From Selaginella tamariscina (lineage: Eukaryota > Streptophyta > Lycopodiopsida > Selaginellales > Selaginellaceae), in assembly GCA_003024785.1 (NCBI GenBank), contig PUQB01000744.1:1-64000 (forward strand): a DNA stretch of 64,000 bases, written 5' to 3'. Below the pieces are notes generated by a model that was not told where the DNA came from, ran no database searches, and saw only the letters and a list, made by a program, of their open reading frames with translations. Below, in pieces: positions 14,201 through 28,370 of this stretch (position 1 is its first letter; each line of letters begins with the position of its first letter). Both the position numbers and the translations under genes were made by a program.

Positions 14201-17200
14201 ATTAATGGTGAAAAGTGGTAATGGCTTCCTAAGCATGAGTAAGGTTCTCATTTGGTTCTCAAGTACGATCACTTGGAGAGTAACCAACCTAGTCGATAAG
14301 CTTACTAAAAAGAAGTTTTAAATTTAAGATAGTAGCAATCTCGTATTCTGGTGTACCATCAAGCTCTATGGGTGGTGATGGTAGGATGGTGTTTTTTGTA
14401 AAGGTATTCACTTTGTAAGGTTTTAACATAGAGACATGGAAGTCCATATGAACTTTCATGGAAGTGGAAGCTAAAGGCAATAGACAACATCAATGATCTT
14501 ATTAATAATAGGAAATGGTTTGAATTGTTAATAATCCAGCTTGTCGTATGGCTTAGTAGTCTTGAGATTGTGTAAAAAAGCCGAACATGATCATTGATTT
14601 GAAAAATAAGGGCAACACATTAATTTAATGCTAATCAGCAGTTACCTTTTGAGAAGTTTGGGCGTGATGAGCCAACTTCTTTTGAATATGGTGTAGATGA
14701 TTGAGATGATCTTCAATCAATGAATTAACATGAACATTGATGTGAGTATGCAACGATCAATAGGGATGTTGACTAGTGACTACAAAGAATGGTGGCTGAC
14801 CTATTAAGGTGTGCACCAAGTTGTTATAAGTGAATTTAGCAATGGACAAGAGGTAGACTTAGTAGTTACTAAAATACTTGAGGTATTGCTCTAAGGTCTA
14901 GATGGCATGCTCATTTTGATCGTTTGTTTGTGGATGGTCTAAAGAAAGCTTGTATTTGATGTTGAGGATCTCAAGTAACCATTTCTAAAACTTGGCAGCA
15001 AACTAAGGTCCACAATCATCAACAATGTCCTTCGAGAATTCATATAGCCAAAACACCTCTTGTATCACTAAATTAGCAATTTTTCACTTGTGATGAACTT
15101 AGTGCATGGTATGAAATGAGCCATCTTGGAAAACATGTTTACCACAATCAATGCTGACTCATCCTTTAGAGTTGGGAAGATCTGTGATGAAGTCTATGGA
15201 AATTGACTTCCAAGGGCCACACGAAATCGACAATGGCTAGAGGAGTCCATGTGGCAATGGCGAGAAACCTTTAGACTAGCAACACATATCACAAGTTTGC
15301 ACAAAGTTTGCTATGTACTTAATGAAGTTGAGGCCATCAGTACTCGCGAATAACAAGCTCGAGTGTTTTATGAGCCCTAAAATGTCTAACAATAGTGGCA
15401 TCATGACAAGACCTTAATACCTGGAGATGACAAGGATCTTCTAGTATATACAATAGTCCATTATAAAAGAGCAAGCCATCTTGAACCTCAACTGTTTGTA
15501 GTCACCATTGTCAAAAGTGGAACTGTTGAGGCTCAATTAGGAACAATGTGGTTCAAAACATTCTAGGCAAAGGCAATCTAATCCCAAAGAAACTCGTCAC
15601 TATTGGTTAAATGTTGGATTGCATGAGGAGCAAGGTAGGAACGTCTTGCCTTGTTGAGGACTTGAACGATATGTGATAATGAAGTTGAATTGAGCCAAGA
15701 ATTGGCCCGACAAAACACCTGGGTTGTTTGGAAGTACATGAAGTTTTTGTGGTCATTATAAACCATGACCTAGTGTGGGGAGCCTTCAAAAAAATGCCTT
15801 CACTCCTCAAATGAGTTCACAATAGACAAAAGTTCTTTATCATGTACCTCATAGTTGATCTCTAATGCTAGGAACTTGTGAGAGTGGAAAGCCACCGGGT
15901 GAAGCTGTCCATCTTTGTCAACTTGAGAGAGAATACTACTAAGTGCAAAGTTTAATGCATCAACTTTTACAACAAAAGGTTAGTTGAGATTTGGGTGAGT
16001 GAGGATCAAAGTTGAAGAGAAAGCATGTTCAAGGGCTTGAAATGTTGCATTTGCCTTCAATGTCCATATGAATAGCTTGTTCTTCTATGTAAGTTTGGTG
16101 AGCAACAATGCAATCTAAGAGTAGTCCTTAATGAACTTGCAGTAGAAGTAAGTAAAACCATTGATTAACTTTTTTGGCTTAGACCATTCATAAATAGTAA
16201 ACCCTAATATTTATATATAATATATATATATATATAATGAAGTAATTGAAAAGGTATATAAAAATATAAAGAATATAAGATTAATTTTATATATTTGATT
16301 TAATTTATAATTATTAAAAGTCATTATATAAATTGATTTGAAATTTATTGATTTAAACCACCATGGTTTATTTGGTGGTTTAAATTAAAATTGTCAATTC
16401 ATGAGTAAAACTAAGGAAACACTGTACATCCCTTACCGAACGGGGAGCTTTCTAGTCCAACATGGTCTTGATCTTACTTGGGTTCATTGAAACCCCCTCA
16501 CCCGAGATGATGTACCCCAAGAACTCCACATGATCTTGCTTGAAAGTACACTTCTCTGCCTTGGTGTAAATACTTTGATCTCGTAACTTCTGTAATACAT
16601 GCTAAACAAATCCAAGAACTCACAAAAAATGCTGTTGGCCATGTGTTGAAAGATAAATGGTGCATTGGTGAGACAAAATGGCATTATTATGTACTTAAAA
16701 GGTCCATATTGCATTTGAAACACTATCTTTCATTTATCTTTTGACCAAATTGTATGCACCTTGATATTAATTTTAGTAATTCTATCGAGTCCACGGTAAT
16801 TCACGACTAGCCATAATGATCCATCTTTCTTCTTAATGAAGAAGATGTGGGCACTTGCTAGAGACTTGGAATGTTAGATGCACTTGTTAAATAGGTTCTC
16901 CTCAATATATGTTTGTAAGGCCTCTAGATCCTTTGAAGAGAGCGCATAGATTGGACCCCAATGAGACTAAACCCCTTCCACAAGATCAATAGGATAGTCA
17001 TAAGGACGGTGCTCTAGAAGCTTATTTACCATGGTCTTGTTGAATACATTAGCAAAGTCTATGTACTTGGTTTAAAGTTGGAAAATAGGTGCTTTGAAAC
17101 TTGACTTGAGTGCTAGAGTAATAACATTGACAAAGGATCTTATTTACCTTTTTAAATAAATTCCTTCAAGGAAATTGTGTTGATCTGCGAAGGCTTTGAA

Positions 17201-18789
17201 GCAAAAGCTTGGGGTTCAAAATTTAACTTCTTTGGTAGATCAAAACACTGCTTTTGTTAATTAAAGTATGGATTATGTAACTCAAACCATGGCATGCCAA
17301 GGATAACGAAGTACTCGGGACTACTGATCATGTTGAAAAGATTGCACAGTAATATCTCCCAACGTGTTTTGGACTCAAATGATGCAATTGGTCGGGAATC
17401 CACAATTGAAACTAAAACCTTGTGCAATAAGAAAAGTCGTGATCCATGAAACAAGCCTTGACTCCAGAAACCAAGAGAGTCAGGGTTACTACATTGCGAC
17501 AGTTTGCCGTGTGAAGCTTAGCTTGTGTTGCAAAAGACTTACTAACTTGAGAAGACGGAATGAAAACATATGTTTGCAAAGATTCTTTATGCTTGAGGTT
17601 TTCCAATCAAATGGCTCCAACTTTGGCTAAACTTACTCGTTTAAATCCTCATTGAGCTTGCTAAGAACTTTAAAACTATTGCTCCTACTCAACAACTTGG
17701 GACTCTTAGGACAAATATGGTTGACCATATGCCTCGGCTTATTGAGTAGTTGATTGCGATGTGTTCAAGATTGCCATAAAGGCACCAACCATTAGTCCTT
17801 CAATGTTTCTTCTTAGCTACAGTTAAAGACCATGATGTCGAGTTTGGATTGCCTCACATTTCATAAGTGGACCTTCAATGGGAACTGGGGCATGAGGTAC
17901 CAGTGGTGATGCTATTGCTACTACATGGGTATATTCAGGCCTTGGTCAAGATACATGGAATTGCCCTGAGCAACACTTAAATAGCTGATTATCGCACCAA
18001 ACAACACAATTAATAGCTTCACTAAAGAACTTGGCTCTTCATGGAATGTCAAAAGGAGGTTTTTGACATTGTTCAATAGTCCTTTTGTCAAAATTGGTCC
18101 ATCAAAGCTTCTTCATCCCATGGTACGTCACATGCCAAGAGACAAAACTCAAATGCATAAATTGAGGTAAGATGGTTATCTTGAATGAGTCGATGAATTT
18201 TATTGACTGCCATGCAAATATTGTCAGTGTCACCAAAGCAATTCTTGAATTCATAAATGATTTCCTCGAATTTGTCCAATAGGCAGAAAACTTTTCTCCA
18301 AACAAGGAGGAAAGTAGTAACCCAACCAGGCCTACATTTGAATGATCATTAATATAATGACTAGGATTCATTTGAATAATCAAGCGGACTTGATTCATGA
18401 ATCCTCATAACTAAGACCAAGTACTGTCAAACTTCTTTAATAAGTTGACCTTAATAGGCTCATGTGCGCTTATGGTAGCATTCAAGTTTGAGGGCCTACC
18501 TTGGAGTTGTTGCACTTGTTGTGACAACTCCTCCACTTGCCTCATTAGCTTTTGACTCTCTCGATCTTGCCACTTCTTGATGTTAATGAATTATACTTTT
18601 CATTCATCAACCTTTTGTTATTCACCACCAACTATTGGTTATTCCAAACCATTGAACCTGGATGCGTAAGCAATCTTATTTAGAGAATATACTATTATAG
18701 TCTTGCTAAGTTACCATGGTCATTGCCTTGGTAAAACAAGAACTTATTTCAAATTTTGGAATTCTGATTCAAATTGTCAAGGCTCCTAT

Positions 18790-19125
18790 AAAATATATAA
18801 ATCATAATATCAAAATTTATTAAACAAAAGAGCAAAAAGATAACAAGAGAGTAATTAGTTAAATACAGAATGGCCTTACAACTTGTGTTAAACTAGTTTA
18901 ATTTTTGTCTTGAATCTTTTTATATATTGCTTTGGAGCTTTGCCACACCTTCGAATATGGTATAAATGACCCAAGGCATATGTTGCATGGCACAATTGGC
19001 AGATTGCATGTGTGGCGAGATCCAAGACATTAATAATGCTTGTGTAGCGCTTGTTGTGTAAGTTTGTTGTGTAATGAATATCCTTAAAATATCCAAAGGC
19101 ATATTTTAGTATTAGTTCCCAAAGC
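18790..19125 (-). repeat. Degenerate LTR (5' side of minus-strand element)
   Basis: Partner of the repeat at 13,880-14,200. The divergence between the two, with several indels, shows the insertion is old compared with the chromovirus at 28.4-35.6 kb. Confidence 0.65.
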
Positions 19126-22100
19126 ATATTCTAAATCTAATATCAACATTAGTATATTTTAATGGATCATGACAGATATGATATGAATAGCTCTTTGCCA
19201 AGTATTCAATAATGGTAATAAAATGAAAAGTGAGAGAAGTTGTATGTCTCTATATGCAATCTATGTGGCAAGTGACAATAAGTGGATTTCAAAAAAACAC
19301 TAGGCTAAGCACATGAACTTCGTGTATTCCTAGACGAAGGCATTGACTTACAAATATAAGGTGGAAAAGCTAACAATGTTAGAGTCTTTTTGGGATGGGC
19401 GACTATCAAATGTTAATGCTCTAAAGACTTTAGTTGACTTGGTAGATCAACATGAAAACCACAATGATGGAGATTTACTATCTAATTGAGGAAGGTATGG
19501 CAAAAGTCCCCACCATGAACAACATGGAGGTGGTTCATGTGTGACTCACAAATCATGTGCCCATATTAAAAGTCACCACATATGTTGTCTTGTAGAGTGC
19601 CAAGATGAAGGCACCACTAGAGCAAAGGGATTCATGTTTTAAACCTTCCAAGGACATGCTCATTGATACAGTTTAAGTCTGTGTCACCAACTATCATTAT
19701 CAACCTTGAGTGTGCTTCCTTTACTAATGTTCATGTTCGTATTGTGCAAAAACATCTACTAAAACAAACAACATTGATGAGCTCTGTTCAATAGGCATGA
19801 CATTCACTATGCAAAACAAGTAATTCCAAACCGAGGAGGAGAAGTCATATTTTTGGAAGAAAGAGAGGTATACCCAACAAACTAATCAAAAAGTCAAGTA
19901 AGGTGAAGTGTTTGGGCTTTACAGAAGAGGGAGGGACACTATAAGGCCACTTGATAGATCTCTTCAGCATGTTCTTGTGGTTTTATCCTTATCCTTCAGC
20001 TTGTTATAGCCATCTTATGTAGGGATCTTTTAGATGTGGACCTAAGTGCTTGAGGTGTGACTTGTTCAAAAAGGAACAAAATTAACTATAGAGGGGGTGA
20101 AGTTCTCCAAGAAGTAGGCTTCATGCTAAAGGGAGGTGAAGTATATCCAATTGCCACACTCAAGGAAATAACTTGGTTTCCACCCAGAGGAGTGAGGTTA
20201 GCACAATGCCATTCTATAATAGTCATTTGGTGAGAACACCTAATAAGATATCAAAAGAACAAGAAGAACTATGACCATGCAAAATATTTTATTTGTAATA
20301 TCGAAGTGGTGCAACGGGAAGCATGAATATTCATTATTTCATCAAAAATTAAATAGTGAAGATTACCGTCACAACATTTTTATCTTGAACATGTATAAGA
20401 TTTTAGAAGACAAAAAGCTAGAATCCGTGTTTACACATGTACTTTGTTTATAATTACATGCTTGGACTAAACCCAAACGTTCACTTATTTTCTCGAACGG
20501 TGTGTCTTAAATGACATTAAGTTTATATAATGTGTCGTAAGTGACATTAAGGTTTATAACTTGTTAGTTGGAAGTCTTAATAATTATATTGCATTGAACA
20601 CGTTTATTGTAGTTGCATATGCAGACACTTAAATTGACAGATTTTTGCATTAGTTTAAGCTTAGTCCGGCATATACAAGCTAGGTCGGCAAATATAATTT
20701 GAATATACATTAACTTTTATGAAATATTTTTGGTATATGCACAGAATATTAGAAAATAATTTAGAATTAAAACGAATATTCTCTAAGCCTAGTAATCCCA
20801 AATCCAATGGAAGCTAAGAAAGTAACAACGACGAGAAACACGCTCTTGTGTTTTTTAATAGATGTTTCGGTGGTGTTTCTCAGCAGGAGGGATAGAGATA
20901 GTGAAGGGAGTGGCGGATATTAAGTGCCTGCAGTGGTAATCGCTCTGATTTTCACTCATAAGTAAGGAAGCTTATGAATTACAAGTCTACACGATTCCAT
21001 GAATACGATGGTCTTGAGAATATCGATATGTTTGAAAATTAAAACAGATGATGGAAGACAAAGGCATGATGACCAAGGAATAGTTTGAAACGTCGAGTGG
21101 AGAGTTATCACTTTTCAAATACTCTTGGGTCTAAAACGATTGCATTTTACTGATAAATAAACGGGAAATTTTCTGTTATTATACCATTGATATATTTTGC
21201 ATATTCCAAATGTAGCTTATTAATTTAATCTGTTGATAAGCTCGACCTTTTTTGTTAGTTCTCACGTGTATTATATAGCATAATATATATATATATATAT
21301 ATAAATACAGATTTAGTACGTTGTTAAGTGTTTCTAAGAAAAAATAAATAAGTTCCTTTATATCTTTATATGTGTAGTAAGATTATGTATGTGCATATGT
21401 ATTGCTCACGAGTCTTTTAATATTTATGACAAAATTAATTTTTAATTACTAATTATTCTTTTATATTTATGAACACATAAATATATTATATATATCTACA
21501 ATATAGTCTTTCTTGATGTATTAGTGATTTAATTCTTGATATTTTACAAATTATAAATATAATTTTACATTATTGTATACTAGTGAACTATATATATTAA
21601 GATATTATTTATGAGAAATGAATGTAAATAGATAGACCACACACACACACTAGACACATATACACATATACACATATGATTATACTTATGTTATACATGT
21701 GTGTAAAAATTTAAAAATATGTCCATATATATTCTTCAAGTTCAATAATTAAGATTCAAACTTTTTAATTTAAATAAATTATTCAAAAATTAAAACATTT
21801 ATCAGGAAATTAAGGAAAAGAAATATAAACAAATATACACTAATCAAAATATTTATATCATTATTTGCTAATATAATGTAATCTAAAGCATTGTATATAA
21901 AAACAAATTATATTATAAACAAATGTAACAAAAAATTAATAATATAAAGTATAATAGATTTATAAGTTAATTATACATTTAGAAACTTGACATTTCTAAT
22001 TATATTATTTTTCCGTCAGAATAATTTTTTTATTTAACTCTAATTGAATATGAATCATTGATTTCAAATAAATTTATTATATTCAAATATATTCACCGGC

Positions 22101-22252
22101 GTGTTCCCAGATTCACATCATACTCTAATATGAAACATTAAAATCTCAATCTCTAAAGTTATATATTGTTTCACATTAGAAATGTAAAATATACTTAGAA
22201 AAGATTGATGCTAATGATGTACGAGGGAGGACAATTAAGAAGACTATGAAAC

Positions 22253-22255
<3 letters not shown>

Positions 22256-22304
<49 letters not shown>
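22256..22304. repeat. Compound microsatellite (CA)n(TA)n
   Basis: An uninterrupted CA run passes directly into a TA run. The apparent open frames across it on both strands are artefacts of the dinucleotide repeat. Confidence 0.95.
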
Positions 22305-22982
22305 CTCTCTCTTAATATGCATGTATTTGTACATGTTTGAGAGAAAGAGAGTGTGTGTGTGCAAACAAGTCGTTGGTCTATTTTTCCACGCTTTATACCG
22401 GGCATTGCAAGACGTTAAACAAGTATATTTATTCTTCTTTTTGATTAATCATATACAAACAATATTATGAAATTAAGAAATGCTTACGGAGTATACTATT
22501 GGGTAGGTTATCTATTTATCCAAATATGTAATATTTTAATAAGGTTTATAAAAATATTTGTTTATTTTAACAGAATCTAAAGATTCTTTTAGTTTATGGG
22601 TGTTGTGGTAGTTTAAAAATATAATATTAAGTATAAAAAATGAATTAAGGTTGAATAAAAAGAGTGAAGCACAGATATATTCAAATTTGAATTCACGTGC
22701 AATTCAAATTTAAGTGGAATTGTAAGTTTAATTAATTTAATGATTGAAGAGTGTGTGTATGTGTTTGTGTGTGGTCTTTTAAAGATGTATTTTTAATTAA
22801 GTATAAATAATAACTAAAATATGTGTTGGTATACGGAGGTTTTAATATTGCATATTAAATCTTATTTCTTAAAACAATATATTTTAAGAATATTGTTGAT
22901 GTGTAATTAATTTTTATTATTTCATATAATCTCTCGTCCAAAAATTCACATATATAAAAGAGTAATAGTACAAATTGGCAAG

Positions 22983-22987
22983 GACAT

Positions 22988-23033
<46 letters not shown>

Positions 23034-23036
23034 TAA
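22983..23036. repeat. TA microsatellite
   Basis: Nearly pure TA dinucleotides, with ATAATATATATA at each end that makes the tract self-complementary. Confidence 0.9.
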
Positions 23037-23886
23037 GACACACTTCTTCAATATATATAGAAAAAGAAAAATTATATATATACCCTTTAAAGTTTAGAAA
23101 TTACATTTTTACCCTTACTAACTTTAATATTAAAAACTAAATATATTTGAAAATACATAAGAAATTTGTAATACATGCTATTTAACTTCAAAATAAAAAT
23201 AAGGAAACATGTATATCGCAATAATTTTAAAAATTATGACATTTATTAATATTTTTTTTAACTAATTTATATCAGTTATGTATTAAATATATATATTTAA
23301 TTAATTTCATTCTGTTCCAATTATAACTTTATTTATGTATTCTAATTAATTTTTTTAATTCATTCTAATTTCCAATTTCTATCACATATAAATAAATAAT
23401 AATAAGAATATTTATTAATTTTATATATAGTGGTTAATATTTGGTTTATTAACATAACACTTTATTCAAGTATTAATAAAGTGGTTATTATTATTAACCA
23501 GTTTAATTAATGTATAACTTTCAACAATAAATAAAAGAATTAGCAATCTATAATTGTTTGTTAATGTCACTTATAATCACTTCATTCTCATTATAAATCA
23601 ATATATTTATTTATAAGAAAGAAGAAACAAACAAGTATATTTACTATCCGCTAAAGATAATAATTACATATGATTGTATATATTAAACATTAGATACTAA
23701 TGCTTTATTAGAATTAAAAAAGAAGTAACTATTTACAATAAAAACGAATTTTGATTAATTATACACAATCTATCTTTATCTTTTAGAATAACAATGTACT
23801 ATGTGCTTTAAATTACATAGAATTTCAAGAAAAGTATAAACATAAAGACTTTGTGTGTGTTTATATATTGACACATGTATGTATGA

Positions 23887-24497
23887 CTAAACAGGAGGCC
23901 GTACAAAGTTATGCCGCAACCATAGCTGGTACACGGTCATATGAAAAGAATCGTACGGAAACGGAGAAGGATGCCATCTGAAGTGCTTCCTAACACGGAG
24001 CACATTCTGGTGGAGCCACGCATATTTCTTAGATGGAATATCCTTCAGTATGTTTTTGAGAGATGCCATCTCCGTGTGACTGACGATGACGGAGAAGCTC
24101 CTCCAGTTGAGAATATTCGACAGCGGGAGATCGTAGTGGTTGGAGATTATAACGGGGACGCATCCAAAATTGACGGAGTCGGATATTCTGGCAGTATTTA
24201 CCTCATACCCCTTGACGTGTAAACAGAACTTGCTACGTGAAAATGCGTCTTCGTACGATCCTGGTATATTCCCACTGTATATGTCCATCTCCGTATCGTT
24301 TGACCACTGCCTCAGTAACTCTTCTCTAATGCGGGAGTTTTGAGCTCTTCCAGAGAAGAACGCAAGCCTTGTCCTGTAAATATGAACCAAATTAACCATT
24401 ATTGATATGCTTAATTCTTCATTATAAAACTATATACATATAACAATCTGGATGTAGTCTCTAGTTAAAAGTTATGAAGTGTGTGTGTGTGTGTGTG

Positions 24498-24528
<31 letters not shown>

Positions 24529-25386
24529 TACCTCTTTGCTGGGGTACTATACGAATTTGGTTACTTCTAGGCCAGACTTGAGGGAGAGAGATTTCTTTGT
24601 GAGGGACATAAAACTTCTGGTAGTAATTAGCGGAGCAAGTCACTTGTATTGCATTCTGTTGGAGTGCAAGACACTTTGAAACCGCATTACGAGCTATGGA
24701 ATGGCAAGCAACATAGAAATGATCAACACCTGAAACAAACATATCAGCATGTGTATATCTGTGTGTACGACCGCAACCATATGTATATACATACATACAT
24801 ATATGTGTGTTTGCACACACACACACACACACATCGCTACGATTCCAGTAGGCAAACTTGTTCCTGATCTTAGCCACGTACTTCTCAACAAATCTGGAAA
24901 TGCCCTCTTCGGACCTTATTCTAGGATCATACCTCATTATGTTGATGGAGAAAGGCATGAAGAAGTGTGCTTCCGAGGCATTCCTTGTCACAAAAGAGCT
25001 GTGTAACAAGCTGATCTTGAACATGTGTTCACTGAAGTAGTTCCCGAACTTCCTGTTGTATACATCCTCATGTGGAAGAAACACATTGGAAAACTCGTGT
25101 GCGCTCTCGTATACATCTGGGTATATGTTAAATCCTCAATTTCTTCATCATTTCTTGTAATCCTGCTCGAAGAGCTCCCAATTGTGGTAAACTTGAGAGG
25201 ATTTCAGTGATTTCTTCTTGTATTTCGTGTGTATTTGTACATTCTCCGAGATTAACATTGATCTGTTTGAAGAATTTATGCTCTGGTTTATGAAACTGGG
25301 TGCGGCCCAGAGTTCATGTAACTGAGTGCTAACCAGATCAATGTGCTTGTGACCACGATTATCATCATGAATGAGAGTGGCTTCAT
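23887..25386 (-). pseudogene. GT47 exostosin-family glycosyltransferase, nearly complete but disrupted
   Basis: Minus strand. The start at 25,386 gives a short cytoplasmic tail and a hydrophobic anchor (MMIIVVTSTLIWLALSYM), as expected for a Golgi type II protein. A TAA follows soon after, and the frame changes again near 25,140, between FEQDYKK and the YPDVYESAHEF block. Conserved blocks then read SLLHSSFVTRNASEAHFFMP, EEGISRFVEKYVAKI, VDHFYVACHSIARNA (exon about 24,730-24,532) and a last exon (24,373-23,887) with LAFFSGRAQ, FCLHVKGYE and GCVPVIISNHYDLPLSNIL, the nucleotide-sugar-binding half. Introns near 24,833-24,731 and 24,531-24,374 have GT and AG ends. The last exons are fully open, so the gene either died recently or is intact behind assembly indels or an unseen intron. 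The acceptor polysaccharide cannot be named. Confidence 0.75.
24479..24529. repeat. Compound microsatellite (GT)n(GA)n in a GT47 intron
   Basis: GT repeats pass into GA repeats immediately beside the splice donor of the middle GT47 exon, which reads AAAGAG then GTAC on the minus strand. A second CA run lies at 24,815-24,833, beside the preceding donor. Confidence 0.9.
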
Positions 25387-28365
25387 TGTATGTATCTAGT
25401 TGTTAATCACGCACCTTGGTCCAGGCCGCTCCACGGACTCGCCAATGCCGTGCATGTCTCTGTTTTAGGGTTCTAGACAGTGAATATACTGACAATTAAA
25501 GAATAGTGAATGTGCTGGACACAAAATGTCAACTCCACACAACTATTTTCTTCGCAAATGACGTGAATAGGTTAAATTTTGTTTTATTTAACATTATTTA
25601 ATTAAAAACGACAATCTTATATATAAATCTAGGAGACACGTGCTAACGACACGTCGAACGGTTTGCCTTGTATTTTATTTTCTTGTTTTGTCTCTTAATA
25701 CTGCAAACACACGCACACACAAGCTTTTTGTTTTACACCATAGTAACAACCCTTCTTAAAATATTAAAACTTCTGGTCTATAAAGTGGTTGTTGGTGCTC
25801 ATAAAAATGAGTGCTTTAATGATTAGGGTTAGTTGCTCTTTATTTATTACACCGTTACTTCTTAAAATGTGAGTTTATCCTTCAGCTCCTACATTCAAGA
25901 CACACTTAAAAGACTTTTATTTTTAGTTCAATTTTTGAACATTAGAAATTTCTTTCCATTTCACATTGTATGAAATATTATTAAGAACTATCCATACAAA
26001 AGTAATAGCATGATTTATTTATCGCAATTCATATTGCATGCTCTTACTTTGTATAGATAGTTCTTAGTAATATTTCATACACTTTATTCATACTTAGAAA
26101 ATTGTAGAACATCTTTAATAAGATATTTCATCAATAATTACAAGTATGTTTGTTTGTCAACATTAATGATGAACTCACAAGTCAAGGTAAGTTGCATTCT
26201 TGACACCAAGGATGTCATAATCACATTAAGATTCATTGTCTTATGCTTGGAAAGGATTCTTATTCAAATTGAATTGTTTCGATAACAAAGATAGGAATTA
26301 TGTTGTATTTAACCCCTTGAAAAAGGTTTGTTTGTCAATTTCTAAGGCTCCATTTTGGATGGTGGATGTGTGGTCCTTTTTTTAAATTTTAACATGTCTT
26401 CAATGTTAAGGATCACAAACTCATAAATAGTAATGGTTGAAATAATTACATCCACATCCTTGGTGCAAAGGACATGAATGGCTTAATGGGACCAACATCC
26501 TTGGCAGCAAAGATGATTGTCTCGATAGAAGGACTTTCATTCTTGACGTTGAGGATAGGTTTTTTGGAGAGAAGAACACTAAGGACCTGTGCAATGACAT
26601 AATGTGTTCTATGAAGTCTTAGTGATCGCCAAGACGCTATGGTTGCGTTCAGTCTTAGGGGTCCACCTCGGTAGTCGGACTTAGTGCATTATTAAGGACA
26701 TAATATTTATGAAGTTATATAAATAATTATTCATTATTTCTTTACAAGATTAAAACTTCTTTCTTTCACAAAAAAGAAATTAATTATTACAAACCATGAT
26801 TTGAATGGTCTAGAGGTCTTTGATATGGTCTTACTTAGAATTATTTATATTTCTAAGTTAGTGCACTAATGGAGGTTTCTCATGTGTTCAAAATGTCTTT
26901 TATGAGGATAAATTTAATTAACAAGATGCATCTTTGTTTGACTTGTGAAATACATCTTTTTATTTTGATTATACTCATATAATTATTGATTAGGCCACTA
27001 TAGACATTTTGCCTATGATACATGTATGTACATTTATTTTACTTAAGTTTAACTGTTTTTGCAATTTAAAATTCATACAAATAGTTGATATTTAAAATCA
27101 AGATTGAAGATGTTGTAGTTCATGAGCTTTGCAAATAAGCTTATTAGTGTTGTCATATATTTGAGATTCAGAGAACTATAAATACATGTTTCACGAGTAA
27201 TAAAGTGGTCGTTAGTTGAAATGATGTGATGAAAGTCTTTGGTCACGATGTGCTTGAAGAATGTGGATGTCAGTTCCATAGTACACAAAGTAGTCATAAG
27301 TACATAGAAAAATAATTCCAAAAGTTCATAATAACATAATTTTTATGCTAAAGATTAACAAATAACAAAAGCTATGAGAAACAACAACGATTAATTTAGG
27401 AACTTATAAGATTTTAGAGATTTGGTAATGTAGTAAAGATACACATATGTTAGCCACACACATGGCTTACATGGTAAATGGTGAGAAAACAATAATGGAA
27501 CCGACATAATTTATAAGTAACTTACTATTATAGTTTTTAGAACAATCTAGTGTCTTCGATGTAGGGAACTATGGAGCAACAATCTCTCATCCTTAATGTC
27601 AATATCGCAGAGTTAGAACACTCTAAATGGAAATTGCTTTGAAATCATTAGTAAAATCAAGCTTGATAGGGGACCATCATCAACACAATTATTAATTAGA
27701 CACATCAATAAGACCACTATATCTACTAGGAAGTTGTATTGCGGTCAAGGATGCCTTTTTAAAAATTAGTATTCAATTGGAGAACCAGGTAATCAACAAA
27801 CATACAAAGCGACTTAAAGAGAAAATCATTAACTTTAATTTTAAAGTATTCACACAAACTAGACTATATATATTATATAGTTTCTAAGAGTTCTAAGACT
27901 ATAACAATATTGTAACACTTTATGGATTGGATTTTGACAATGTTGAACATGTGCAAAAAATATCATTCACAAGGAAGTGATACATGATAAAGACTAGATA
28001 TACGTTGATATACAAGAAAAGTGAGGTGTCAATCATAATTCACAAAAGAAATGCAATTTATTAGTTTGTCCACAAGGAGTGTACAATGTTCTTGTTCCTA
28101 ATTTCTTTGACACTATAAATATTATTGCAAAGAAAAAAAGCCATGTAACTGGTCCAAACTTGGTAATGACATCCTCGATGTTAAGGATGACAAAAGAAGC
28201 TTTTATTAAGAATGTTTTCATTGAATGTGCTTCTCTTTTATACATGTATATTATGTCTTTAATGTTGAAGATAACATATTATTGACTTCATTAAATATTA
28301 TCACTAAGATATTCACTATTAAGTGGAAGTATTATTAACCATTGAAATATCCTTTTGTGGAAAAC
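25387..28365. other. Intergenic sequence, no recognised gene
   Basis: Low-complexity AT-rich DNA. The only structured element found is the hairpin at 25,967-26,081. No coding domain is visible in any frame. Confidence 0.45.
25967..26081. repeat. Long imperfect hairpin, about 45-bp arms
   Basis: Arm 1 (25,967-26,012) begins TGTATGAAATATTA. Arm 2 (26,037-26,081) ends TAATATTTCATACA, its reverse complement. The arms continue through AAGAACTATC and AGCATG with a few mismatches and one bulge, around a loop of about 24 bp. It could be a foldback element, a small non-autonomous transposon or a small-RNA precursor. Flanking target duplications were not recognised. Confidence 0.8.
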
Positions 28366-28370
28366 ATCTT
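28366..28370. repeat. 5-bp target site duplication (ATCTT), left
   Basis: ATCTT immediately precedes the LTR start TGTCAGAG and recurs directly after the other LTR at 35,639-35,643. Five bases is the usual duplication for Ty3/gypsy integrases. Confidence 0.9.

Larger units (their letters stand above)
13880..19180 (-). mobile_element. Old Ty3/gypsy LTR retrotransposon, degenerate
   Basis: Minus-strand order is gag, protease, reverse transcriptase, RNase H, integrase tail, all with stops. A gag-like segment lies at 18,398-18,088. A protease-end motif YFVILGMPWFELHNP lies at about 17,320-17,260. Reverse transcriptase shows YGPFKYIIMPFCLTNAP at about 16,705-16,655, followed by a connection-region relic near 16,600-16,490. 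An RNase H/connection relic lies at 15,766-15,578. The integrase C-terminal motif VHMDFHVSMLKPYK lies at about 14,450-14,410 and matches the VHPVFHVSLLKPY block of chromovirus-type elements. The flanking direct repeats at 13,880-14,200 and 18,790-19,125 are read as LTRs. Assignment to Ty3/gypsy is strong; the precise lineage is inferred. Confidence 0.8.
19181..23886. other. Intergenic sequence with microsatellites, no recognised gene
   Basis: The part from 19,240 to 20,250 has the base composition of decayed retroelement sequence but no motif I can assign. From 20,450 onward it is strongly AT-rich with many stops. CA/TA microsatellites are listed separately. Confidence 0.4.

Noticed and set aside
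22176-22470. Open frames on both strands through CA/TA repeats
   Set aside because: Dinucleotide repeats lack stops by chance. The translations are poly-(His-Thr) or (Cys-Val) with no domain.
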